64,000 nt of DNA. It comes from Bremerella sp. TYQ1 (GTDB lineage: Bacteria > Planctomycetota > Planctomycetia > Pirellulales > Pirellulaceae). The notes under the pieces were generated by a model. That model searched no databases, was not told the DNA's origin, and saw only the letters and a program-made list of their open reading frames with translations. A program made the translations under genes and the position numbers. Where the stretch lies: positions 3,782,001-3,846,000 of the forward strand of contig NZ_CP083740.1 of the NCBI RefSeq assembly GCF_020150455.1, written 5' to 3'. Each line of letters opens with the position of its first letter. Position 1 is the stretch's first letter. Below, one piece after another: positions 35,751 to 43,479 of the stretch.

Positions 35751-36328
35751 CGTCGCAGGTTGCCCATCGGCGTCAGGGATGTCGTTCCGATGCGTGGCGG
35801 ATCGTTCTGCAGATTCGAGACGCCTCCGATCGAGCCACGCGACGCGACGCTCGCTGCCGGTTGCGTCGGTGGTGCAATCGCAATACGCGTGACTTGTTCG
35901 CGTTCGACCATCTTCAGCGTCGTGACCGGACGCGAAACGGTGCGTTCCGCGGGGACCAGTTCACGACGAGTGACAGGGGTGCGAACCGTTTCGGTTCGTT
36001 GCTCCCAGTGCGTTCGCGGAACATAGCGGTACGCAATGCGTGGCGGGGCGAACACATTCAGCGTGAACGGTGTGTACGCTTCCCAGCGATACTCGGTCAC
36101 AGGAGCGAGATAGGCTCGCTGCGACTCTTGAATATCGGTCGTCAGACGTTCCTGATAGAACTTCTCGGTGTGCGTTTGATAGGTCGTTTCCGAAACAGGT
36201 ACTTTGACCTTTTGGACGACCTCTTTATAGGTCGTGCCGTTTTCATTGACGAAACGGTTCTCTTGAGCCAAAAGTGGTTGAGCGGTCCCGAAAAGCAGCA
36301 TTCCCAGGACAAGTCCGCGGCAGCGCAT
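35747..36328 (-). CDS. Secreted Tyr/Arg/Thr-rich protein of unknown function
   Basis: 193 residues from ATG 36328 (an alternative in-frame start is 15 bases earlier). Signal peptide with cleavage near LLAQ. The mature protein has repeated short strands rich in Val, Thr, Tyr and Arg (VQKVKVPVSETTYQTHTEKF, TRRELVPAERTVSRPVTTLK), which look like a simple beta-repeat. The C-terminal third is Pro/Ser/Gly-rich. I do not recognise a family and give no function. It is monocistronic and converges with the lipoprotein gene, sharing overlapping stop codons. Confidence 0.6.
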   Translation of the reverse strand: MRCRGLVLGMLLFGTAQPLLAQENRFVNENGTTYKEVVQKVKVPVSETTYQTHTEKFYQERLTTDIQESQRAYLAPVTEYRWEAYTPFTLNVFAPPRIAYRYVPRTHWEQRTETVRTPVTRRELVPAERTVSRPVTTLKMVEREQVTRIAIAPPTQPAASVASRGSIGGVSNLQNDPPRIGTTSLTPMGNLRR

Positions 36329-36718
36329 CCTGCGTTCCCCCAAGCGTCCAAATCGATCGTAGAAATGAGTTGGCCATTCGCATCCTTGCGAACTGCCAAT
36401 CAGTAAGAGACATCGCCGGAAGTTCGCAGCTTACCGCGTTTCCCAGCTTCTCCTAGTAACCGTTTCGGCACGTGGTTTCACACCAGTTCACACAAATTGC
36501 CACGCTAGCGTTGCCATCGTATCGCCTGGAAACGAGGATCGATTGGCTTCGATGAATCTAAGTCACGCAAACGCCGCGGGTTCGTCGTCATCGACTCGGA
36601 ATCAGGCGTGCTTTCATCCAGCAACGCTTGTGCGAAAATTTCTGTTGCCAGCTTGTGCCGACAAGGGGAAGTGGTAGCCTGAACTGCCGATTCAATCCCC
36701 CTCGGAAAGGCACCCTCG
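36329..36718. other. Divergent noncoding region
   Basis: 390 bases between the secreted protein on minus and the HIT gene on plus. I see no gene and no strong hairpin. CCCCCTCGGAAAGGCACCCTCG at the right end carries the ribosome site (GGAAAGG, within 36704-36718) of the HIT gene. Confidence 0.4.
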
Positions 36719-37063
36719 ATGTCGGAAAAGACGATCTTCAAGCGCATTATCGACAAAGAAATCCCTGCGGACATCGTTTACGAAGATGACCAATGTCTCG
36801 CGTTCAAGGACATCGCCCCCAAGGCCCCCACGCACGTGCTGATTATCCCCAAGAAGGAGATCGCCACGGTTGATGACGTTGCTGACGAAGACGCCGCACT
36901 GATCGGCCATATGTGGATCGTCATTCGCAACCTGGCTCGAGAGCTGGGCCTGGAAGAAGGCTACCGTGTGATCGTCAACTGCAAAGAAGCTGGCGGACAA
37001 GAGGTGCCGCACTTGCATTATCACTTACTCGGCGGACGCAAAATGACCTGGCCGCCGGGTTAA
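36719..37063 (+). CDS. HIT family protein (HinT-like nucleoside phosphoramidase)
   Basis: 114 residues, full length for HinT. The start IFKRIIDKEIPADIVYEDD and the histidine triad HLHYHLLGGRKM at the C-terminus are diagnostic; GGQEVPHLHYH contains the nucleophilic His. It hydrolyses purine nucleoside phosphoramidates or adenylated amines in the cytoplasm. ATG 36719 follows GGAAAGGCACCC. Monocistronic; the next gene is convergent. Confidence 0.95.
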   Translation: MSEKTIFKRIIDKEIPADIVYEDDQCLAFKDIAPKAPTHVLIIPKKEIATVDDVADEDAALIGHMWIVIRNLARELGLEEGYRVIVNCKEAGGQEVPHLHYHLLGGRKMTWPPG

Positions 37064-37096
37064 CGAGTTCTCTTTGAGTAAACCATCCGCAAGAAC

Positions 37097-37130
37097 GCAA
37101 AACGGCCGCTCAGGTTGCCCCGAGCGGCCG
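37097..37130 (-). terminator. Intrinsic terminator of the HEILH protein gene
   Basis: On minus: CGGCCGCTC (37130-37122) pairs with GAGCGGCCG (37111-37103) around a 10-base loop, then TTTTGCGTT. It lies about 30 bases after the stop at 37162 and could also slow + strand transcription from the HIT gene. Confidence 0.8.
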
Positions 37131-37161
37131 CTTCGATCACGTGTGGATTGGTAATGGAACG

Positions 37162-38295
37162 TTAGCGGTAAAGCGACGTTCCGCCGGGCAGGTAGAACGT
37201 AGGAGCACTCTTACCTCCCGTCGAGATCGGCATGGCATCGATCTGACGAATCTCGCGACGTTCTTGAGGCACCGACGTGGTGCGTGGTTCGGTTTCGTCC
37301 GAAGCCAATCGGCCTCCGTTGGAATAGAAACCGCCGCTTACGCCAGGCTCACGCGGAGTGATGTCTTCCTGATGTCCAACTGGCATGATCGGCCCCGTCA
37401 AAGGAGACGGACGATCTTGTTGTCCTTGGGCCGAAGCGACTTCGTTGCCGTGCGATTGTGGGCTTTGACCACGAACGACAGCGACGCCATTGTTTGGCTG
37501 CTGATTGGAAACCAGCTGCGTCGGGGAGTATTCGTTGATCATCCCTTCGTTCGAGCCGTCGCGAACCCAATCGAGCCAGGCAACTTGCAAGCTGCTGAGG
37601 CTTGGATGTCCGTAAAACTTGTTGGTGGTCGCCGTCCAATTGTTGGTTCGCATCCCTTCACCCACATACTGCACGTACTTCTGCTTGCCCCCTTGGGCGA
37701 TCAGAAAACGAGCCAACGAGTAGCCTTGGGCGTACAGCGGCAGGATATCGGCCGGGTACTCTTTCATGGCGAACATCTGGTTGAACGCAATGCCGCGGTC
37801 GCTCTTGAGAAAGCGGTACAGCAGCGTGGTGTTCTTATTCTTTTCCGACGAATGTTCGACCGTCGTGCAGGCGCCTTCGTCTGCCCAGCGAGGGAGCGGA
37901 CAACCAAAGTGCGTTGCGAAAATAGTGTGCAGAATTTCGTGTGGCAAGACGCTATCGAGGATTCGATCGCGTGGGCCAAAGATCTCCATGGTCCAGTTGA
38001 ACGGGACGCGTTGATGGAAAGCGAAGCTGGTTTGTCCGCCGGCACCACCACCGACTCGAACCGAAATGGGACATGGCTGCGACCAAGGAGGCAGTTCGCG
38101 TCCGAGCCATTCCATGGCTAAGTCGCGGCGATAGACTTCGGCAAGTTCGAGAACTTGTTTCGCCAGTTGCGGGTCTTGAGCGGTAACCAGGAAGTTGGTT
38201 CCACGAACACTGGCAGCAGAAGCGACCGTCAAAAGGACAGTCCAGACGCACAACGTCACCAAAGCGTGACGCATCACGCGAGCATCCATGCTCAT
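37162..38295 (-). CDS. Secreted metallopeptidase-like protein (HEILH)
   Basis: 377 residues from ATG 38295, with GGAG about 11 bases before. A signal peptide ends near ASA. The zinc-peptidase motif HEILHTIFATHFG (H-E-x-x-H) is followed by a Glu in RWADEGACTTVEH, the gluzincin spacing of peptidase MA-like proteins. The last ~120 residues are low-complexity, rich in Gln, Pro, Ser and Gly, and end with YLPGGTSLYR. It is secreted to the periplasm or outside; substrate unknown. Earlier in-frame starts would put non-signal sequence first. A strong terminator follows. Confidence 0.75.
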   Translation of the reverse strand: MSMDARVMRHALVTLCVWTVLLTVASAASVRGTNFLVTAQDPQLAKQVLELAEVYRRDLAMEWLGRELPPWSQPCPISVRVGGGAGGQTSFAFHQRVPFNWTMEIFGPRDRILDSVLPHEILHTIFATHFGCPLPRWADEGACTTVEHSSEKNKNTTLLYRFLKSDRGIAFNQMFAMKEYPADILPLYAQGYSLARFLIAQGGKQKYVQYVGEGMRTNNWTATTNKFYGHPSLSSLQVAWLDWVRDGSNEGMINEYSPTQLVSNQQPNNGVAVVRGQSPQSHGNEVASAQGQQDRPSPLTGPIMPVGHQEDITPREPGVSGGFYSNGGRLASDETEPRTTSVPQERREIRQIDAMPISTGGKSAPTFYLPGGTSLYR

Positions 38296-38615
38296 ATAGC
38301 AGGCTCCAGGCAAATAGGTTCCCAACCACTCCGTCACATCATGCGGTGGACTGGCGGCAACATGTTCAGGCTCTGCTGTCGTGCCTCCCGTGGGTTGTTG
38401 GGGTCATCGGAGCACAGACAGCCCTTTTCGATACGCTTCCCGGCGTCAATCCGTTCAGCCATGTGAGAGGCGTATCGCCGACTTGTAAAGTTTTCAAAGG
38501 CTAACCAAACGGACGCCCTGTTCCTAGATCAAATTCCCGCAAAATCGACGCTAGCAGCCCATTTTGACTCAAGCCGAAGCTGTAAAGTGTTGCGACGGCG
38601 GAAGATGATGAAGGA
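38296..38615. other. Noncoding region upstream of the HEILH gene
   Basis: 320 bases between the HEILH gene and the end of the micro-membrane protein gene, all minus strand. It should contain the promoter for the HEILH gene and the end of the sulfatase transcript. I see no strong terminator hairpin and no further gene. Confidence 0.4.
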
Positions 38616-38741
38616 CTATTTCTTCTTGGTGATCTTCAAAACCAGCAGTAAAAGGACTGCAATCACCAACGCAGGAGGGATCACAAAGACACCGATGATC
38701 ACGAGTAAAACCAGTAATTCCTGGATACCAATTCCCATCAT
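38616..38741 (-). CDS. 41-residue TatA-like membrane peptide
   Basis: A complete short gene, ATG 38741 to TAG 38616-38618, starting 20 bases after the sulfatase stop. The product begins MMGIGIQELLVLLVIIGVF, is hydrophobic for about 30 residues with a central PPA kink, and ends in KITKKK. The start resembles the TatA/TatE N-terminus (short Ile/Gly segment, Gln, membrane helix), but no amphipathic helix follows. AAGGG lies about 12 bases upstream. Close coupling to a secreted sulfatase suggests a membrane helper, which is inference. It may instead be an unrelated small membrane protein. Confidence 0.65.
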   Translation of the reverse strand: MMGIGIQELLVLLVIIGVFVIPPALVIAVLLLLVLKITKKK

Positions 38742-38761
38742 CGGTCGTGAAACCCTTGTAG

Positions 38762-40228
38762 TTACTTCTTTCCGTCCAGCATCGGAATTCGGAACAGCTT
38801 CGATGGCGTGTGGGCCTCTTTCATTGCTGCTTCCGCTTTTGCGACAACATCCGGGTGATCGGCAGCGACATCTTTCGATTCGCTCGGATCACTCTTCAGA
38901 TTGTACAGTTCCAGCTTGCCGGCCCCGGGGACTTTCGGCCGCATCATGTTCTGACGAATCGCTTTCCAGTCTCCCATTCGGACGGCCTGCTGGCCACCAT
39001 AACCGCTGAATTCCCAGTACAGATACTCGGGAGCTTTCTGCTCTTTGCCCAATAGCGTCGGCAAGATACTCGTGCCATCGATACCAGCAGGTGCCTTCAA
39101 GCCGGCAATCTCGGCGAACGTCGGCATCAAGTCATAAAACGCGGCCGGATGGTCGGTTGTCGTATCTGGCTTCACGTGCCCTGGCCATTTCACGATCAAT
39201 GGAACGCGGATGCCCCCTTCGTACAAACTTCCTTTCAAACCGCGGAAGTTGGCCGACGATTCGAAGAAGTCCGAATCGCTTCCACCGAGGCGATCGTACG
39301 TTGGGCCATTGTCCGAGCTGAACATTACGACGGTGTTGTCGGTCAGCCCCTTTGCTTCGATCGCGTCCAGGATAGCACCGATGTCACGATCCATGTGCGA
39401 AATCATCGCCGCGTACCCGGCGTGCGGTTTGGGGTGCTTCAGATAGCCATGATGCTTGTGAGGCGTTTCCGGCATGTCGGCATATTGCTCGAGATCGTCG
39501 TTGGGAACCTGAATCGAAAGATGCGGCACCGCAAACGGCAAGTACAGGAAAAACGGCTTGTCGGCATTGGCATCGATGAATTCAATCGCCACGTCGCGGA
39601 ACTGGCTCTGCGAATAGGTTTCGCCATGCAATGTACGATCGTTGCCTGGCTGGATTTCCTTTTCACGATTACGCCACAAGTACTTCGGATAGTGGTTGTG
39701 GGCATGACGCTGACAGTTAAAACCGTAGAACAAGTCGAAGCCTTGCTTGTTGGGATCGCCTGTCGAACCGAAGTGCCCCAGGCCCCACTTACCGATAGCG
39801 GCGGTCGCGTAGCCTTTGGCTTTCAGCATTTCAGCAATGGTGACTTCTTCGTCCGGGATAGGGTTTTGGCCAGGGAACTCGGCGCCGAGGGCCTTCGTTT
39901 CGGGCAGCATCTCGCCAGGATCACCGTTGTTGCGAACATAAGCGTGCCCACCATGCTTGCCGGTCAGAAGGACACAGCGAGACGGAGCACACACCGCATT
40001 GCCGCAATAAAAGTCGGTGAATCGCATGCCCTCTTGGGCCAGTTGGTCCAGGTGGGGCGTCTTAATCTTCTGCTGTCCGTAGCTGCCCAGTTCAGAGTAG
40101 CCGAGATCGTCGGCAAGAATGAAAACAATGTTCGGAGCACGATCAGCCGCTTCCGCAGCGGAGAACACTCCGACCAATAACAAAGAGGCAGTTAAACAGA
40201 GAGAAGCAAAACGGCAAGTTCGAGACAT
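38762..40228 (-). CDS. Secreted formylglycine sulfatase (arylsulfatase A type)
   Basis: 488 residues with a signal peptide (cleavage near AEA). The metal-binding opening [19 protein letters not shown] is intact, and the formylglycine motif is [12 protein letters not shown], so the Cys is matured to formylglycine. Later metal ligands are in [11 protein letters not shown], and the substrate-side Lys and His segments are present. It hydrolyses sulfate esters, probably of marine polysaccharides, in the periplasm or outside. The 41-residue membrane peptide gene follows at once. A second sulfatase lies divergently 343 bases away. Confidence 0.93.
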   Translation of the reverse strand: MSRTCRFASLCLTASLLLVGVFSAAEAADRAPNIVFILADDLGYSELGSYGQQKIKTPHLDQLAQEGMRFTDFYCGNAVCAPSRCVLLTGKHGGHAYVRNNGDPGEMLPETKALGAEFPGQNPIPDEEVTIAEMLKAKGYATAAIGKWGLGHFGSTGDPNKQGFDLFYGFNCQRHAHNHYPKYLWRNREKEIQPGNDRTLHGETYSQSQFRDVAIEFIDANADKPFFLYLPFAVPHLSIQVPNDDLEQYADMPETPHKHHGYLKHPKPHAGYAAMISHMDRDIGAILDAIEAKGLTDNTVVMFSSDNGPTYDRLGGSDSDFFESSANFRGLKGSLYEGGIRVPLIVKWPGHVKPDTTTDHPAAFYDLMPTFAEIAGLKAPAGIDGTSILPTLLGKEQKAPEYLYWEFSGYGGQQAVRMGDWKAIRQNMMRPKVPGAGKLELYNLKSDPSESKDVAADHPDVVAKAEAAMKEAHTPSKLFRIPMLDGKK

Positions 40229-40571
40229 TCGATCAGGCTCCGGTCCAACGGTGCGTCGCGGCTAGATATCGAGGGAAATCACAGTATGAACCGCATGCTT
40301 CCACGCGTCAACGCAAAGAGGTCGCACGCATGGAATGTCACGGGAACTATGCCTCTGAAAATAGAGCTTCTCACCGGCAGTGCAACTAAAAACGTGGGGC
40401 ATTCCCCAAAATGAACCTTTGAACCCCTCGGCCGTTTTTGTGTTTTTTCGGCATGACATCGGTCGAATCGTTCGTTGAAGCGTCGACGAGCGGGGGAGAT
40501 ACTGAAGGGCTGACTCGCTTGACGCGATCTTTCACCAACCAATCGATCTGCCAGAAAATTGGTGCCTCGCT
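40229..40571. other. Divergent region between two sulfatase genes
   Basis: 343 noncoding bases that must carry both promoters. A small GGGGCATTCCCC-type hairpin is near 40397. The + side has no strong Shine-Dalgarno before ATG 40572. No gene is seen. Confidence 0.4.
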
Positions 40572-42302
40572 ATGAACCGACTTTGCTCGATCCCCTTCTT
40601 TTCGATCGTCCTGCTCGCGATCGCCACAAGCACGACTGCGGCAGCGGAACCGGGGCGACCGAACGTTTTGTTCATCGCCATGGACGACTTGAATGACTGG
40701 ATCGGATGCCTGGGAGGCCATCCTCAAACGATTACGCCGAACTTGGATCGCTTGGCGAAATCAGGCGTGCTGTTCACCAACGCGCACTGCGCAGCCCCGG
40801 CATGTAACCCATCGCGAATCGCGATCTTCTCAGGCATCGCACCCAATGTTTCTGGTGTTTACGCGAACGACCAAGTGTTACGCGAAGTCTTGCCGGATGC
40901 CGAGCTGCTTCCCAAGACGTTCTCGAACAACGGATACCTCGCGACTGGATCGGGGAAGATGCTGCATTACATCATCGATGCGCAGTCATGGGATGACTAT
41001 TACCCGGAACCCGCGTCCGAGATGCCGATTCCAGAAACGCTTTATCCTGACAAGCGTCCATTGAATCTGCCTCGCGGAGGTCCATGGCAATATGTCGAAA
41101 CCGATTGGGGCGCCCTGCAAGCTACCGACGAAGAGTTCGGCGGAGACTATCTCGTTAGCCAATACGTTGCCGAGCAACTCGCGAAGCAACACGACAAACC
41201 GTTCTTTCTGGCGTGTGGCATCTACCGTCCGCATGAACCATGGTTCGTTCCCGAGAAATACTTCGAGCCCTTTCCACTCGAGTCGATTCAGCTTCCACCA
41301 GGATATAAAGCCGACGACTTAAACGACTTGCCAGCAGAAGGCCAGCGGCGAGCACGCAATCGTTACTTCGCGCACATTCAAAAGCATGGCCAGTGGAAGA
41401 AAGCAATTCAGTCTTATCTGGCGTCGATCCACTTCGCCGATGCCATGCTCGGACGCGTACTCGACGCGCTGGATAACAGCGAGTATGCCGACAACACGAT
41501 CGTTGTTCTGTGGTCGGATCATGGCTGGCACTTGGGCGAAAAAGAGCATTGGCAGAAGTACACCGCCTGGCGTGCGTGTACCCGAGTTCCGCTGATGATT
41601 CGTGTGCCAAAGCATTGTCCCGGCCTTCCAGAAGGAACTTCGCCGACCGTCTGCGATCAACCTGTCAATCTGTTAAGTCTCGCCCCGACGCTGCTTGATC
41701 TATGCCAATTGCCGCCCAACGAAGCACACGACGCTCCAAGCCTCAAGCCACTTCTCGAGAGCAGCGACGCCGCATGGCCGCATGTTTCGGTAACGCATCT
41801 TGAGAGGCCAGGCAATATTGGCCTTAGCGATCGTCATTGGCGGTATGTTCGGTATGCTAACGGCGAAGAAGAACTGTACGACACGCAAGCCGATCCATAC
41901 GAGTGGAACAATCTTGCAGGCAATAAATCGCACGCCGATAAGCTTGCCGAACTGCGAGTCAAAGCCCCAACCAAGTTCGCCGAAAAGCCAGCCCCGAGTG
42001 TCGAGTCGCTCGTCAAACTGAAGTGGGTTCCACTGGGCAGTCAATCGTCACCAGCGTCTCGACCCGATGGTTCGACGTTCCCCGTCTTCTTTACCAACCA
42101 AACCGAATCGCCAGTGAAGCTTTACTGGATCGACCAGCAAGGCAAAGCGAAGTTCTACCAAGAGATCGCACCGACAAAGACGTTCACTCAGAAGACTCGC
42201 CCCGGCGCGGTGTGGCAAATCTCTTCCCTCCAAGATCAACCGTTGGGCTATTTCAAAGTCGACGATCGATCGGCTGAGGCAATCATTCCCGAGAAACCGT
42301 AG
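40572..42302 (+). CDS. Secreted formylglycine sulfatase (iduronate-2-sulfatase-like)
   Basis: 576 residues with a signal peptide (cleavage near AAA). The opening NVLFIAMDDLNDWIGCLGG and the active-site CNPSRIAIFSG are intact, giving formylglycine at the Cys. WSDHGWHLGEKEHWQKYTAW carries the later metal ligands and the K-x-x-x-W pattern seen in iduronate-2-sulfatase-like enzymes. The last ~100 residues form a beta-rich extension (VFFTNQTESPVKLYW), perhaps a substrate- or surface-binding domain. It is divergent from another sulfatase; together they suggest degradation of a sulfated glycan. Its stop is 6 bases from that of the convergent hydrolase gene. Confidence 0.92.
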   Translation: MNRLCSIPFFSIVLLAIATSTTAAAEPGRPNVLFIAMDDLNDWIGCLGGHPQTITPNLDRLAKSGVLFTNAHCAAPACNPSRIAIFSGIAPNVSGVYANDQVLREVLPDAELLPKTFSNNGYLATGSGKMLHYIIDAQSWDDYYPEPASEMPIPETLYPDKRPLNLPRGGPWQYVETDWGALQATDEEFGGDYLVSQYVAEQLAKQHDKPFFLACGIYRPHEPWFVPEKYFEPFPLESIQLPPGYKADDLNDLPAEGQRRARNRYFAHIQKHGQWKKAIQSYLASIHFADAMLGRVLDALDNSEYADNTIVVLWSDHGWHLGEKEHWQKYTAWRACTRVPLMIRVPKHCPGLPEGTSPTVCDQPVNLLSLAPTLLDLCQLPPNEAHDAPSLKPLLESSDAAWPHVSVTHLERPGNIGLSDRHWRYVRYANGEEELYDTQADPYEWNNLAGNKSHADKLAELRVKAPTKFAEKPAPSVESLVKLKWVPLGSQSSPASRPDGSTFPVFFTNQTESPVKLYWIDQQGKAKFYQEIAPTKTFTQKTRPGAVWQISSLQDQPLGYFKVDDRSAEAIIPEKP

Positions 42303-42308
42303 GCGGGA

Positions 42309-43391
42309 TCATTTCAGCAGGAACGTTGCAATTCCTGGGACGCGGCTTTCCCAATCGTCCGGAAAATGATGCCCGCCGGGATGGGTCTGACTTTCAAACA
42401 TCCATTTGGCTTTGCCACATTCCCTCGCCCAGATACGGACCAGCGGTGCGTGCGGCTCTTCGTCGCCATGAATGATCACCACACGCGCCGCCCCCTTCTC
42501 GGGATCGAGCCCTGGACGTGCGAGCTGATTGATGAGACTTCCCCCCGGCGATAACGCGACGCAGCCGGCGTAAAGATCGGGATGGGCCTGGGTGACCAGC
42601 ATCGAATGGAGTGCCCCTTGCGAGAATCCCAGCAAGTAGACTTTGTTCAAATCGATCACGCCATGAAACAGTTCTGACTGAACGATCGCTTGCAGGTCCT
42701 CGTGCGTCGGCTCGCTCGAATCGTTCGACCACTGGTAATAGCTGCCATGCGTCGGCACGCTGCCAGGAACAACCACCGCGACAAACCCTTGCTGGGCCCA
42801 CAAGCGTGCCTCGTCCAGATAGTTCAAATGACTATCGCCGTAGCCATGCAGCATCAAGATGATCGGCCAACCTTCCGGCGGCTTATCGGTTTCAGGACGA
42901 ACGGCGATCGGCTGCCCAACATGGGCCGGCGCGGAAATAATGTACCGCGTACGAATGGTCGCCAAGGCATCGCCAAAGTCGCTTCGCCGACGAATCTTGC
43001 CAAGCTCGTCGTCGTTGACCGCGGTCGGGAAGTCATCGAAGCCACGCTGGATCGCTTGCTGAAACGCGTCGACTGCTTCCTCATGTTTTCCGGCAAGCTC
43101 GTAGTTACAAGCGAGCTGATACATCGGATAGGCGAAGTCGAGATCGGCATTCGCCGCACGAAGATACATTTGCTCGGCGTCGTCGAACAGCGCGAGCTCT
43201 TTCATCACGTCCGCTTTTTGCAGAAACTGTTCGGCCTCTTTGCGGGTCTCGGTTGGCGTTGGCTTTTCCCAGTTATTCAACCAAACGACCGGACGAGGTT
43301 GAAATCGCGGAATCGAGACATCAACCGTCGGACCACAACCGATGGCGAGGACAAAACATCCCCACACCATCAACGGGCGGATGTTAATCAT
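42309..43391 (-). CDS. Lipoprotein with TPR and alpha/beta hydrolase domains
   Basis: 360 residues. The signal ends VLAIGC, a lipobox, so it is likely anchored to a membrane. Residues ~50-125 form one or two TPR-like helix pairs (FDDAEQMYLRAANADLDFAYPMYQLA and the following unit). Residues ~165-360 are an alpha/beta hydrolase: oxyanion segment ILMLHGYGDS, nucleophile elbow GFSQGALHS, and a late GGHHFPDDW with the catalytic His. It is closest to the phospholipase/carboxylesterase or PHB-depolymerase group; substrate unknown. TPR followed by an esterase domain is uncommon. Confidence 0.82.
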   Translation of the reverse strand: MINIRPLMVWGCFVLAIGCGPTVDVSIPRFQPRPVVWLNNWEKPTPTETRKEAEQFLQKADVMKELALFDDAEQMYLRAANADLDFAYPMYQLACNYELAGKHEEAVDAFQQAIQRGFDDFPTAVNDDELGKIRRRSDFGDALATIRTRYIISAPAHVGQPIAVRPETDKPPEGWPIILMLHGYGDSHLNYLDEARLWAQQGFVAVVVPGSVPTHGSYYQWSNDSSEPTHEDLQAIVQSELFHGVIDLNKVYLLGFSQGALHSMLVTQAHPDLYAGCVALSPGGSLINQLARPGLDPEKGAARVVIIHGDEEPHAPLVRIWARECGKAKWMFESQTHPGGHHFPDDWESRVPGIATFLLK

Positions 43392-43410
43392 GGCAATTGC
43401 AGGTGGGATT

Positions 43411-43474
43411 GGGAAAAGGAATCTGGGCTAGGAACCTAAGTCTACCGAATAGATTCCGAATTCCTAGCAGATTC
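43411..43474 (-). terminator. Probable terminator of ppc
   Basis: Minus-strand GAATCTG-CTAGGAA (43474-43461) pairs with TTCCTAG-CAGATTC (43434-43419) except for a 2-base bulge, then CCTTTTCCC. It starts 6 bases after the ppc stop; the loop is large (26 bases). Confidence 0.55.
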
Positions 43475-43479
43475 CCAGA

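Noticed and set aside
39149..40180. A 343-codon open frame opposite the sulfatase
   Set aside because: Antisense shadow of a clearly coding sulfatase; the product lacks any domain pattern.
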